A DNA stretch of 64,000 nt from Anomaloglossus baeobatrachus (taxonomy: Eukaryota > Chordata > Amphibia > Anura > Aromobatidae), in NCBI RefSeq assembly GCF_048569485.1, contig NC_134357.1:108546744-108610743 (forward strand), given 5' to 3'. The stretch's first letter is position 1. Every line of letters begins with the position of its first letter. The notes under the pieces are model-generated. The model was not told where the DNA came from. It saw only the letters and a list, made by a program, of their open reading frames with translations, and did not search any database. A program made the translations under genes and the position numbers. This document shows, piece by piece, positions 43,281-56,102 of the stretch.

Positions 43281-44387
43281 ATCATACTGTGTAAGAAACT
43301 GAATGTTAATGCATTTACTAAGAGTAGGATTTCTATGTGGATCTATATAAAGAACTATGCTGGATTAGGGTACAATCCTTAAAAAGGGAATATCTCACCA
43401 ATTCTACTCCCGGCATTATGTTGTGCTGTGGCATAATATTTGGTAACTGGACCCCTCCAGTATTCATTCCAGGTACACTAACAGCTAATGTTACATTGAT
43501 TTGGTCGTGGAATCAGTGATACGGACATTTCTTACATGTGCCTCAGGAGCAGGGCTGTATTTGGCCTTTGTGCTGCCCTAGGCACTTGAAATGATCGCGC
43601 CCCTTACTGACAACGTAAAACTATGATTTTGTGCACACGACATGTATTTAAGATGAATCTACTCTGTAACACACTTGAAAAAGTGCTAAACGCTATAAAA
43701 ATGTAGATCAGCACTTGCTGCACATACTTTCAGTTTTATTTAGCTTATTTTAACAGCTTCAGGTTTTCAAAGACACTAAGTGGTTAAAACAGGTAACTGA
43801 ACCATTATTCATGCTGCTGCCACCAGGAAGTTGCTGACTAGCACTTAATACAATTTTAATTTAAAAAAGATACCAGTGTTTCCTCACCTGTCCTCCGCCT
43901 GAAAAACGCGAAAGATTCACTGATATGTGAAAGCCATTGTGTGCACATACCCTAACTGTTCACACGCCGTTCAGATAGTAGTTATGGTGCTTGTACACAG
44001 ACTGCAGTTGGCTGAACCCGGAGATAGACAGGCTCAACTGACAGTCTGATTGTCAGAGAAGTGATGACCCAGCATGTCTAATTTTGGACTGTGGATCCTT
44101 TTTTCTCCATGAGGTGAGCCACCGCCAGAAATGTGTAGTAGTGTCTGTCTCATAGAGAACACAAGAGCAGTGAAAGTGAGCACTACTGTGTATGGGAGAG
44201 TCAGGGAGATAGCTGCCAGCTGAATGATGGGACACCTGTCTATAGTGTATGGGGGCTTTAGTCAAATACTTGTTTGGCAGACGTATGGCCTCATTAAGAC
44301 ACATTTATTTAGTCTGCCATACTGACCCTATAATGATCTACTATCAAATCTAATAAATTAAATATTGCTACATCTACATGAATACAT
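43281..44387. other. Intergenic, no gene seen
   Basis: No convincing coding or repeat structure. Reading frames are short and random. Confidence 0.4.
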
Positions 44388-44620
44388 CACCAGAACCAAC
44401 CTCAAATGACGATAACATTACCAGAACCACCATCTGCACACAGCTACATCACCAGAACCACCATCTGCACACTACTACATCACCAGAACCACCATCTGCA
44501 CAATGCTACATCACCAGAACCACCATCTGCACACTGCTACGTCACCAGAACCACCATTGGTACATGACTGCATCACCAGAACCAAGCTCAAATCACAACT
44601 ACATCACCAGAACTAAAGCC
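44388..44620. repeat. Minisatellite of about 31 bp
   Basis: Roughly six units of ACATCACCAGAACCACCATC plus about 11 variable bases, decaying at both edges. It makes a repetitive 84-codon frame that is not a gene. Confidence 0.85.
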
Positions 44621-44670
44621 AACCCAACATAAAATTGTCTGGCATGAAACTGCAGCTCCTAGTATGTCTG

Positions 44671-45736
44671 TGACTCGCCCACCCCAGGGCTATGGGACAC
44701 CCGGTGCCAGGCCGGACTAGTCCGGTGGTAGTCAGTGGTGGCGGGGCCCGGCTCCGTGGCCCTGGTGGGGGTCAGTGGATAAATGTGGCTGGTGACTTTA
44801 AGTTTGTGTTCGTGACGCCACCTGTGGTATGCGGCTAATAAGCCGCCGCTGCTGTGTAAGGCCTCCGGGGTGATGAAGTGGCAGCAATGGTGGTACTGCT
44901 CCCCACAGGTGGAGCGGTGCCCCGGGACACGGTTGGTGCTTGGGAAAGTCTATGGGGTTGTGTGACTAACACGGTGCAGGGCCGACAAGCAATGAAAGAA
45001 ACAGGCACAAACAGTAGTCTCTTTACCTTCTCCTCTTTTACTCGGCAGAAGTTTAGTCCAGGGAGACCGTCACAGATGGTACAGATGATCCGGCCAGCCT
45101 GGAAGTGCCTGGGGTGATCTTTGGCCAGTTGAGTATGAGGCCTACTCCCTAATCTTTCTTTGCTGTTTTAGGACACTGCACTTTGGGTTAGCAATTGCCC
45201 TCTTGCTGCTGGGACCGGTGGTTCGCCCCTTTTTCTGTGGGGTAAACAGCGCAGGCCCTCTCTGGTGCTTCTCTGCTGGAGTCCACACCAGGCCCTTGGA
45301 TTGCAACTGTTCCTTCAGGTTGCTTCTGGGCCAGGGGCTTGCAGCTCTCCTGCCCTCCGGATTCGGCTACCAGGGACGGATTTTATACCCTGGCAACCAC
45401 AGACTCCGATGTCCGAGTCTCCTCTGTGCCTCTCTGCACTTCTTGCTTCACTGGGCCAAGCTCTTCCAGCTCTAGGCCCCAGTTCTACAAGGCAGCACTA
45501 CTCTCCGTCTGTCCTCTTTCACTCCTCACTCCAGACTAACTACTACTTCCTCCCTCCAGCCAGACTTAAGGAATCCTCCCTGAAATTCCAGGTTCAGAGC
45601 TCCCTCTGCTGGCCGGAGGGAGAACTGTGTTGGGTGTTAACTTACTGGCCAATAGATCTCCCAATTACCTCCAGGCTCAGCATTAACCCTTTGGGAGGGC
45701 AAAGCTGTTGTGGCGACCAGGTCCTGGGGCGCCACA
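44671..45736 (-). repeat. LTR with its own target duplication (solo-LTR-like copy)
   Basis: 1066 bp, TGACTCGCC...GGCGCCACA on the plus strand, flanked by TCTG on both sides (44667-44670, 45737-45740). I see no difference from the LTR at 51964-53029. It ends against ordinary flank rather than element interior, so locally it looks like a solo LTR. Confidence 0.85.
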
Positions 45737-45943
45737 TCTGTAACAATGGTAAGGAGATACCAGGAGTTGCTACCAGCCATCATCAGACCACAGTACTGAT
45801 GGTACAGGCAGTAGCACTATTAAACATTTTAAAAATACTTTAATTTTTGTGAGATATCTTCTATGTTTTAGGTCCATTAATTATGAGCACATTGATGTGG
45901 GTCTGGGTTCTGAGACCCCTGCAAATTGCTCAAAAGACCCCTG
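45737..45943. repeat. 207-bp flank segment, duplicated at 53030-53236
   Basis: From TCTGTAACAATGG to CTCAAAAGACCCC the sequence equals 53030-53236 with no mismatch I can see. It belongs to the right flank of the gypsy insertion, not to the LTR. Confidence 0.85.
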
Positions 45944-48900
45944 CCCTCCAGCCAGACTTAAGGAATCCTCCCTGAAATTCCAGGTTCAGAGCTCCCTCTG
46001 CTGGCCGGAGGGAGAACTGTGTTGGGTGTTAACTTACTGGCCAATAGATCTCCCAATTACCTCCAGGCTCAGCATTAACCCTTTGGGAGGGCAATGCTGT
46101 TGTGGCGACCAGGTCCTGGGGCGCCACACTCCCCCTTAGTTAAATTCAGTACTCCCGGACTGTAGAAACAAACATGACATGTTAGAAAATTTCATCCCAT
46201 TATGGGAGGCGCATTACTTGAACGTTACAAACTTAAACATTACTATAAGAGTCCAGTGTGGCTCCCTGCCGGGTGTCCATTACACTGCTCCATGGGGGAC
46301 CCGCCGCGATCAAACCCCCAACGTAGGCTCTGGGCGTGCGTCAGAGCATTGATGACCCCACTCTATGCACGCCGGACGGGTTTTTCTTCAGGGGTGTTGA
46401 GCACACTGGTGCTAACTATGAACAATTTAGGTGTTGGCCACCCATAGTCCAGTGGCCCAATTGTCCATTTTCGCAATCAAAGAAAAAGAAAAACATTTTG
46501 TACACAACATTACAGACATTTCGCATAACTATTTACATTCTAATAAGTACTCCTTCTTTTTCCCTTATACAGTTGACTCTCTATACCTTGGAGGGGGTTG
46601 TCCCCGAGTGCTGCGTTGAGACCTGCGTAGCTCTGGTGTTTGCCCCTGACTACTTGGTGTGTCTTCTACCTCAGCACTACAGGTAGGCCTAACCCCGATA
46701 GGTAAGCGTGATGCTTGCCTATGTGGTCTAAGAGTCGCCAAGGGTATGACAGGTTCACCACTGACAGGGGGTTGATCCTCCTGTTCCACTGCTGGCGTGT
46801 CATCTCGTGTTGGAGCGGACGGTTCTTTAGGTGGATCCGGAACCTCTTCTGTTTCTGGCTCGACCAACTGCGGAAACGTCAAAACTGGTACCACTATGGC
46901 ATTGTTTATTCGGGTCCAAGTTTTGGGGAATTTTCCAAGGATTGTTTGGATCATCTCCCCCTCTTTCTCTTGACTTTAGGGACTTCCTTGTACTTCTTCC
47001 ATTTCTCTTTGGATTCTGCACCGTTCAGGGCACGCTTTCAGGCGGTCTCGAGAGACTGCTTGATAGGTCTTGCCTTCATCCTTGCTTATGAGGCATACCT
47101 TACTGTTGTCAAAGTTGGAGGGGATAATGGTGTAGGGCTCGTTTTCCCACTGATCATCCAATTTATGCATCCTCCGCTTCTTCTTGAGGACTTGTTCTCC
47201 AGGTGCTAAGGGAGTTGCTGGGGCTGTTTGATTGTAATGCTGCTCTTGTCTCGTTCTTGCTTGAGACAGGGCCCTCTCTACGCATTCCTGGACCTTACGG
47301 TACCGCTTCTGCCGCTCTGTATCCCAATCTTCCATTTCCTGAACCGCCTCAGGTGACACAGTCCCCATCTCAAAGTTTACAGGTAACTTGCCAGGTCTGG
47401 CTCGCATCAGGTAAGCAGGGCTGCAGTTGGTCGAATTTACCGGGATATGGTTGTACAAGTCTACCAGATCTGGTAACTTTTCTGGCCATTGGTTTCTTTC
47501 TTCCAAAGGTAGAGTCTTGAGCATGTCAATAACCACATGGTTCATCTTCTCGCACAATCCATTGGTTTGGGGGTGGTACGGTGTGGTTCTGATTTTCTTA
47601 CAACCGTACAGGTTACAGAACTCTTGGAACACTTCTGCCTCGAATGCAGGACCCTGATCAGTCAGTACCCTTTCAGGGTAACCGTGAGGTCGACAAAAGT
47701 AGGCCTGAAATGCTCTCGCTGCTGTTCTGGCTGTCTGGTCCTTCACGGGCACTACTACCAGAAAACGGGAGTAATGGTCCACAATGGTGAGGGCGTACAC
47801 ATAGCCTGACCGGCTTGGTGTTAACTTCACGTGGTCCAGGGCCACCAACTCCAGGGGCTGCTTCGTGACAATTGGCTGTAGGGGAGACCTTTGGCTGGCA
47901 TCATCTTTCCGCCTCAGGTTACATGGACCACAGTCTCGGCACCACTTCTCGATCATCTTTCTCATGTGCACCCAGTAGAACCGTTCGCGGAGTAGGGTCT
48001 CCAACTTCTTCCACCCGAAGTGTCCTGCGTTATCATGATGAGCTGCTAGGACCATTGGAGCATCCCTCTGTGGGACCACTATCTGCTAGACGAGTTCATT
48101 TGTTCGCCAGTTGACATATCTCTTGCAGAGCTTGCCTTGGTATGTGAACAGTCGTCCCCTCTCCTTCCACAGCTGCTGGGCTTCTTCTGGAGCATCTGGG
48201 CCAAGATGGGTCTCAGCTTGTGCTAGCTTCTCTTTGACCAATCGCACGGCCGGGTCACCGTTCTGTGTCTCTTCCCAATTATGGTGGAGTAATGGGTTGA
48301 CCGAGACCTCGTGCTGGCTCGAGCGCTTCACTCCTACAGCATGCTCACACTGGGAAACACCTTGGTGATGGAAAGCCGGTAACTCTATCTCTTCGAGTTC
48401 ATCCAGGTCTTCTCCAAACTCGGGTAAGTGAGGCATTCTGGACAGCGCATCAGCATTGTTATTCTTCTTGCCAGCCCGATACTTGATGGTAAAGTCAAAG
48501 TTAGACAGCCGGGCCATCCATCGCTGTTCCAACGCACCTAACTTGGCTGTTGCCAGGTGTGTCAGCGGATTGTTGTCCGTGAAGATGGTGAACTTGGCCG
48601 ATGCCAGATAGTGCTTGAAGCGTTCAGTCACTGCCCAAACAATAGCGAGGAACTCCAGCTTGAAGGAACTGTAGTTTTCTGGATTCCTTTCTGTGGGCCG
48701 AAGCTTCCTACTGGCGTACGCTATCACCCTCTCTCTGCCTCCCTGTACCTGGGACAGAACTGCTCCCAGTCCCACGTTGCTGGCGTCTGTATACAGTACA
48801 AACGGTTGGCTGTAGTCAGGGTAGGCCAGAATTTCTTCTCCCGTGAGAGCCCCTTTCAGCCGGACAAAGGATGTTTCTAGTTGGCTGCTCCATTCAAATG

Positions 48901-51900
48901 GAGGGCTCTGCTTCTTAGCCTGCTTTGGCTGGCCCACCAGGAGATCTTGAAGGGGCGCTGCTATCTTGGTGAAACCATCAATGAACCTTCGGTAGTAGCC
49001 CACCAGTCCAAGGAACTGCCGCACCTCCTTCACTGTGGTGGGTCTTGGCCAGTCCTTGATTACAGTGACTTTCTCCGGATCAGGTGCCACACCTTCTGCG
49101 CTGACCACATGACCCAGGTACTGTACCTTTGGCTTCAAGAGGTGACATTTGGACGGCTTTATCTTCAGGCCATATTTCGACAAGGACTCAAACACTTCTG
49201 CTAAGTGCCTCAGGTGGTCTTCATAAGTCTTGGAGTAGACTATGACGTCATCCAGGTACAACAGCACGGTTTCAAAGTTGTGGTGGTACAAGCAGCACTC
49301 CATCAACCTTTGGAATGTCCCTGGGGCGTTGCAGAGCCCGAATGGCATACAATTGAACTCACAGAGGCCCATTGGTGTCGTGAATGCAGTATTCTCCTTG
49401 TCCGCCTCTGCCACGGGAACCTGCCAATACCCACTGGTGAGATCCAAGGTGGAGAAATAGTTAGCTGACTTTAAGGCTGTTAGTGACTCCTCTATTCTGG
49501 GTAGTGGATAAGCATCTTTATGTGTAATGTGGTTAATTTGTCTGTAATCTACGCACATTCTCATTGTACCATCTTTTTTCTTTACGAGCACTAGTGGAGC
49601 TGCCCAGGGGCTACAACTATCTCTGATAACCCCAGCCTCCTTCATTTCCCGTAACATTTCCTTGGCACGCTGATACTGTGCGGGGGGTACAGGGCGGTAT
49701 CTCTCTTTAATGGGATGATGATCACCCGTGGGGATTTGATGTTTAACCCCTTTCACCTGCCCAAAATCTAGGGGGTGTTTGCTGAAGACCCGCTCGTACT
49801 CCTGTACCACCCGGTAAACCCCATGCTTTTGGTGCGAGGGGGTGGAATCGGTGCCTACATGTAATTTTTGGCACCAGTCTTCCAGCTGCCCCTTGGAGCC
49901 ATTGTCTTCTGCCTGGTCGGACGGGATCAAGGGTTCCACTGCTTTGATGGTATTGTTGCTGACAGTGTACAGTTTTGCTACAGTGGCGTACCGGGGCAAT
50001 TTGGCCTCCTCCTCCCCACAATTCAAGACACGGACGGGCACTCTCCCCTTGCGGACGTCTGCTACCCCTCTGGCTACCAGGACTCCAGGCCTACTGTCTG
50101 AATACACCGGTTCTACCAAGGCATGGTAATCCTGACCCTTGAGGCCTATTGCTGCCCGACACCATATCAACATTTCACTTCTTGGGGGTATTGCAATGGG
50201 GAGGGGGTCACTTACCCTCACACTGCCAATTTCTCCTCCGGCCAGCTCTACCTGCTGCCTCCTCATCAGGGCTCTGATCTCCCTCTGTAGGGCACGCTGC
50301 TGCCCGGAGCTGGCAGTTTCAGACGCCTGTTGCAACAAAATTATCACTTCGGCAATACAATTTTCTATCACATTTGTACCAATGGTTAGCAGTGGGTCAG
50401 ATTCTTTGCGATCAATATCTACAATGATCATCCCCTGACATGGCAATTCTACCCGCCCCACTTTAATGGTTACTTCCTTATACCCAATTTGAGGTAAGGG
50501 CTGACCATTACTGGCCACAATTGTTAAATCATCATCTGGGCCATGGTCAATGTCTGAATCAGCCCAATATCTTTTGTACAGTTTATAGGGGATGGTCGTT
50601 ACCTGGGACCCCGTATCCAGGAGGGCATTCAAAGGGATCCCATCCAGCACAATAGGAAGGACCGGGCGTCCTCCCACATATTTGCTGCGGCTGGGGGTTG
50701 AGCCGGGCTTCCTTACACCTGGGGGTCGGCTCCTGGCCCCAGGCTCGGCCCATTTAAAGGACAGTGTCGTGCAATGTGGCCCGCCTGGCTGCAGCGGCGG
50801 CAGATCGGTTGTCCTGTTGAATCATACCGGTCTGTGTCTCTGCCTCGGGTCGGCGGAATCCTCCTCTGTCGCATCCATGGGACGTCATCTGGGCTGGAGG
50901 CCAACTCGATTCTTGCAGGCGATGGGGTCACTTGTAGGGACTGCACGGTCTTGGCAAGGGCAGCTACAGTCTTGGTCAGCTCCTGGAACTGCTGTCGGAG
51001 CTCTGCAGTGGGATCCTTATCCAGGGACTGCGCCTCAGCCCCTGCAGCGGCTCGTGTTGCAGGCACCACCTCGGGGTACGTGATAGCAAGAGGCCGGAGG
51101 GGTACTGGGTCATTCGGTGTAGATTCTCTCAGTACCCGGATGGCCTGGTCCTTAAACTTTGCAAAGTCCAGAGCAGGGTTCTGCAGGACCAGGATACGCA
51201 GCTGGGTCCTGTGGGCATCTGACAGGAGCCCCTCTATGAACTGCTCAGTTAGGAGTTTGTGTTCTTCACGTACACTCTCTGGGTCCACCTGCTTAACTGC
51301 TTTCAGGGCCTCCTGCAAGTTTAAGGCATAGTCCCTTATGCTGTCTGTGTCCCGCTGCTTGCACCCAAAGAATCTCATCTTTATTTCTGCTGCGGTGCGG
51401 GTGTCAAAAGTACTCTTTAGCTTGGCCAGTATCTGGGTTACTGTCCCTTTATCTGTATCAGGCCAGGACTTCACTTCACGCTGGGCCGCGCCGGCTAGCT
51501 GTCCCATTAATATGCCCACCTTCTGGCTCTCAGTCAGCGGATACACCCGGAATAAGCTGTGCAGGCTTTCTCTGAAGTCGCTCAAGGTATGGGACTCCCC
51601 GGAGTACTGCGGCAGCCATTCTGCTCCCGGGATGTACGGCATGGTGATCGGCATTACCGGCGCTACAGTGGGGGCTGGGGTGACCGGGATTGCTTCGGAC
51701 ATCTTCCTCCCCCTTAGTGAACCTTACCAGGCTCCGTTCACTTTTCAAATTTCCTTCTGGGTCGCGCGGGGTTAACAGCGCTCTACTCTGATGGCGCGCT
51801 CCCTTCGCGCTCTTTGTCAGGCACGCCCCCCTTCCTCCTGCGCTCGGCGAGGCTAATGGCGGCGGCAGTTTACAGCCAGTACACAGTCTTTTAAGCACAA

Positions 51901-53029
51901 TTCCTGCAGGCGCACAGTACCCGGTGGGACCGGGCACGAAATCCTGTTCGTGACGCCAAAAGTTGACTCGCCCACCCCAGGGCTATGGGACACCCGGTGC
52001 CAGGCCGGACTAGTCCGGTGGTAGTCAGTGGTGGCGGGGCCCGGCTCCGTGGCCCTGGTGGGGGTCAGTGGATAAATGTGGCTGGTGACTTTAAGTTTGT
52101 GTTCGTGACGCCACCTGTGGTATGCGGCTAATAAGCCGCCGCTGCTGTGTAAGGCCTCCGGGGTGATGAAGTGGCAGCAATGGTGGTACTGCTCCCCACA
52201 GGTGGAGCGGTGCCCCGGGACACGGTTGGTGCTTGGGAAAGTCTATGGGGTTGTGTGACTAACACGGTGCAGGGCCGACAAGCAATGAAAGAAACAGGCA
52301 CAAACAGTAGTCTCTTTACCTTCTCCTCTTTTACTCGGCAGAAGTTTAGTCCAGGGAGACCGTCACAGATGGTACAGATGATCCGGCCAGCCTGGAAGTG
52401 CCTGGGGTGATCTTTGGCCAGTTGAGTATGAGGCCTACTCCCTAATCTTTCTTTGCTGTTTTAGGACACTGCACTTTGGGTTAGCAATTGCCCTCTTGCT
52501 GCTGGGACCGGTGGTTCGCCCCTTTTTCTGTGGGGTAAACAGCGCAGGCCCTCTCTGGTGCTTCTCTGCTGGAGTCCACACCAGGCCCTTGGATTGCAAC
52601 TGTTCCTTCAGGTTGCTTCTGGGCCAGGGGCTTGCAGCTCTCCTGCCCTCCGGATTCGGCTACCAGGGACGGATTTTATACCCTGGCAACCACAGACTCC
52701 GATGTCCGAGTCTCCTCTGTGCCTCTCTGCACTTCTTGCTTCACTGGGCCAAGCTCTTCCAGCTCTAGGCCCCAGTTCTACAAGGCAGCACTACTCTCCG
52801 TCTGTCCTCTTTCACTCCTCACTCCAGACTAACTACTACTTCCTCCCTCCAGCCAGACTTAAGGAATCCTCCCTGAAATTCCAGGTTCAGAGCTCCCTCT
52901 GCTGGCCGGAGGGAGAACTGTGTTGGGTGTTAACTTACTGGCCAATAGATCTCCCAATTACCTCCAGGCTCAGCATTAACCCTTTGGGAGGGCAAAGCTG
53001 TTGTGGCGACCAGGTCCTGGGGCGCCACA
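45944..53029 (-). mobile_element. Ty3/gypsy retrotransposon, minus strand, broken
   Basis: Read on the minus strand: LTR (53029-51964), a primer-site region starting TTTTGGCGTCACGAACAGGA, Gag (about 51.7-50.7 kb) with zinc knuckle CRRCSQAGHIARHC, protease (LLDTGSQVTTI), RT (LYLDDVIVYS) and RNase H (about 50.7-48.2 kb), integrase (about 48.0-47.0 kb) with DDE motifs and PYHPQTNGLCEKMN, a polypurine tract, then only 185 bp of the second LTR (45944-46128). Domain order is the normal gypsy order with integrase last and no chromodomain. The coding part looks broken in about two places; LTR near-identity suggests a fairly young insertion. Confidence 0.9.
51964..53029 (-). repeat. 5' LTR of the minus-strand gypsy element
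   Basis: 1066 bp, matching 44671-45736 exactly as far as I can see. In element orientation it runs TGTGGCGCC...GCGAGTCA and is followed by the primer-site region. TCTG flanks its outer edge (53030-53033). Confidence 0.88.
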
Positions 53030-53236
53030 TCTGTAACAATGGTAAGGAGATACCAGGAGTTGCTACCAGCCATCATCAGACCACAGTACTGATGGTACAG
53101 GCAGTAGCACTATTAAACATTTTAAAAATACTTTAATTTTTGTGAGATATCTTCTATGTTTTAGGTCCATTAATTATGAGCACATTGATGTGGGTCTGGG
53201 TTCTGAGACCCCTGCAAATTGCTCAAAAGACCCCTT

Positions 53237-53649
53237 AGAAGTGCACAGCTCAGGAGACAGGACTATGGCTTTCTACAGCATCCGTTCTGTGCGCTTTTCT
53301 AAAAGAGCTTTTCAGTTGTAGTTGGGAGTCTCCGGAACAGATTCCCCACCAATCTGCTCAGAATTATTGGGCATAAAACAAAAAAATCTCCCAAAAGTTT
53401 AGTTACATTTTTGGGTGCATGTAGAATGTTGCCAATAATCAGGAACCGATTGATCTATCTAAACCAGCTGTCAGATCACCCGACGCACAAGCAAAATGTT
53501 CGTCTGTCGGGTGAAGTGATTTCTCTATTTACATAAACATTTATATAAAGGACAATTCCTCCACAAAAATCACAGTTTAGCTTAAAAGGGGTTGTCCGGT
53601 CTAGAATGACAAGTCTGCAGTCACTCTATGTGTCACTCTATGACTGCAG
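53237..53649. other. No gene seen
   Basis: Unclassified sequence between the gypsy flank and PLE-2. AAAAGGGGTTGTCCGG near 53585 looks like a dispersed-repeat end. Confidence 0.4.
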
Positions 53650-53748
53650 CAAGAAAAAATCCGGCACACTATTAAATGAATGGCAATGGTCTTTTTTCTA
53701 AGAATTTTTATTGTGTTTTTCTTGTGAGGATATCAAAAAAACTTTACA

Positions 53749-53790
53749 AGTCCAACGTTTCGGCCACAATTTTGGCTTTCTTCAAGGACT
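53749..53790 (-). ncRNA. Hammerhead-ribozyme-like motif in PLE-2, degenerate
   Basis: Minus strand: AGTCC, TTGAAGA (consensus CTGANGA, first base changed), a GCC...GGC stem II with unpaired bases, GAAAC, GTT, GGACT. AGTCC pairs with GGACT as stem I. Same layout as the PLE-1 motif, but stem II is weaker. Confidence 0.5.
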
Positions 53791-54274
53791 GTGATATACA
53801 GAAACAACATAAAGAACAAATTATAATACGTCAAAGCAATGTACATTGTTCCATCACAATGGTAGTGTTTATAAATAATACCATAAAAAGTGGAGAAAAA
53901 CAGGGATTACAAAAAGTTTGTACAAGATAACACAATGTAGATAGGTTTTGTACATTTATCTTTCAACATATCGACCTATTTCACAAAGGTAAAGATATGT
54001 TTATACTATACAACAAGGAGGAGTCATGAATGTATGAAACACAAACCTTAGTAAGTTGTAGGAAATTGTGTGTCATATGAAACGACCTGTAGCGTTAATC
54101 TAGAATTTCACCACTCCTAAGGAGCCTGGAGCCAAAAGATAATAGAAGGTGATAAGTAACATACATGGAGGAAAACGTCCTCTGGAGAAATGGTCATATG
54201 ACTACCAACTGAATAAATTAGTATGACAATAAGTGTCAAGTATAGATACCTTAGTATCCTCGTATGAATATATT
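53764..54274 (+). repeat. Terminal repeat of PLE-2, inverted partner of 58987-59497
   Basis: 511 bp starting CCACAATTTTGG and ending CGTATGAATATATT. The reverse complement is at 58987-59497 with only scattered differences. Confidence 0.85.
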
Positions 54275-55138
54275 GAGTTCAAATGGTTCTCCCATTCATT
54301 CTATATCTGAACTGTATGACAAATAGTACATGAATTAATGTTAAATAAAGTCCCATATTTGGGAATTCCATGTTAAAGTAAAAGAGGAACATGATCAGGT
54401 GGTATAATACAATAAAAAAATGAAAAAATGATGGTATTTACCAAACAGTCCTTAGAAGACAGGACTCACAGAGTCACCTGGGCCTTCATCTTATGTAGAA
54501 GGGACTGAGTTTTTTTGGGGATGTCCTAGGTGCTAGGCAATCTGCTACCTCCAACCTGTACAACTTGCAGTCTACAACATAGTGTTACAATAGGTATCAT
54601 TTAGACATAGGGCAGGTCAAGTGCAGTGCCATATTACCAACTGATGTGTATGAAAGAGTAAACTGGTTATCATCACCTATTTCAGATCAGGGACATGCTT
54701 GTAAGGTAATGGGAAAACCCAGTCAGGTATGTAAACATGAACACCTGTATAAAAAAGGGAGGGATAGAGGGAATACAAGTGAAGGGTATGCAATGAGCAG
54801 AGGGATAAATACACAGTTAGGAAGATCCCAGTGAAAGTCATGAGGTCAATATAAGGCGATGCTTACCACGTGGGTGCAAGTAACAGGAAATACCCTCTAG
54901 TGTATTCTCTGAGACCTGGGGTATAAGACTAAAGAGAAGATCAAAGGCCTAATGGCATACCGTGATATTCTATCATCCTGGTAAGGTTCCTGATCAATGT
55001 GCATACCTTTATAGGTGCTCCTCGTGGTGTAAGGGTCTGAAGGTGCCTGGGAGTGACAGGTGTGTTAGGCTGCGCTGCATTTAAATAGTGTAAGGGCATG
55101 CCGCCCAAATGTCTATTTCCTGGTTGTGAGCCCTGTGA
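54275..55138 (-). other. PLE-2 terminal non-coding region
   Basis: Lies between the terminal repeat and the minisatellite; no coding domain. Probably the rest of the pseudo-LTR and 3' region. Confidence 0.5.
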
Positions 55139-55592
55139 AAACGAGGCGTGGGACGCATCCTGCGCATGCGACGCCCGGTGACACAGGCAGCGCATGCGCA
55201 GAAGGCAGTGCCAAAGTGTCAAGGTGATGACGCTGTAGGGGACGCACACCGCGCACGCGCCGCCCGGACCCCCAAGCGGCGCACGCGCAGTACGCAGTCC
55301 ACACACAGTGCTGGTGAGGGCCGTGTTGTGGCAGGGAATGCATCCCGCGCATGCGCCGCCAGGCGTCCGGAGACGCATGCGCAGAAGGCAAACCACCCAC
55401 GATACTTAAAGACATACAGGTACTGCAAGGGACGCATCCCACGCATGCGTCGCCCGGTCCCCCAGGCGGCACATGCGCAGCAGGCAGTCCACTCACTACA
55501 TCAGTGGAGGCCGTACTATGGATGGGAGTGCATCACGCGCATGCCCCGCCAGTCACCCGGGCGGCGCATGCGCAGAAGGCAGATCCCCCACG
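55139..55592. repeat. GC-rich minisatellite with NRF1-like palindromes
   Basis: About five degenerate units of roughly 90-100 bp. Each has GACGCATCC(C/T)GCGCATGCG...GCCCGG...GGCGCATGCGCAG blocks. GCGCATGCGC and near forms (such as GCGCACGCGC) occur about ten times. This is the NRF1 consensus YGCGCAYGCGCR. The frames across it are repeat artefacts. Confidence 0.75.
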
Positions 55593-56102
55593 TAATAGAA
55601 ATCTGGAGGTGATCTGATCCATGCAGGGGATGGTGCATCGTGCTGATGGTGCCAATAGATGGTCCGTGATCGGTGCAAGGCTGTGGGTTTGTGAATCACT
55701 TAGGTGCCAGACATATGCAGACTCAAGTGGGAAGCGAAGCCTAAGGACAAAAGAATTAAATTTTAGAATGTATAATAATGTCTGTATAGTTTCATTTGGT
55801 AATATAGCCACTATACACATATAAGATTGTGTGATAGTTATAATATATCATATACCACCTATCAAGAATTTCAATCTGTGTCTGTAGAGAACGGATAAGA
55901 GAACAAAAAGACCAACAGATTACAATACAGATTTTGACAAATATTGTTTAATGAAATACCTCATACTCCCTTTTAAGGCCCCTAGGTTCGAGGGTCCTCA
56001 AAGTATGAATCCAATACGCCTCTCTTTCTTTCAGTTTCTGGATTCTATTGCCACCTCACCTAAGGGGGGGTACATGCTCAATTATTTGATACCTGAGTTG
56101 GG

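Noticed and set aside
44388-44620. Evenly spaced repeats resembling a CRISPR array
   Set aside because: Units are about 31 bp, head-to-tail without unique spacers, in a vertebrate genome; this is a minisatellite.
45265-45843. 192-codon open frame, repeated identically at 52558-53136
   Set aside because: It lies in LTR plus flank and is identical only because the segment is duplicated; no domain is recognisable.
50713-51702. Gag with zinc knuckle as a possible domesticated PNMA-like host gene
   Set aside because: It is followed by protease, RT, RNase H and integrase and lies between LTRs, so it is part of a gypsy element.
54941-55617. Cys/Ala-rich frames of up to 154 codons on both strands
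   Set aside because: They arise from the GC-rich minisatellite of PLE-2; periodicity explains the open frames.
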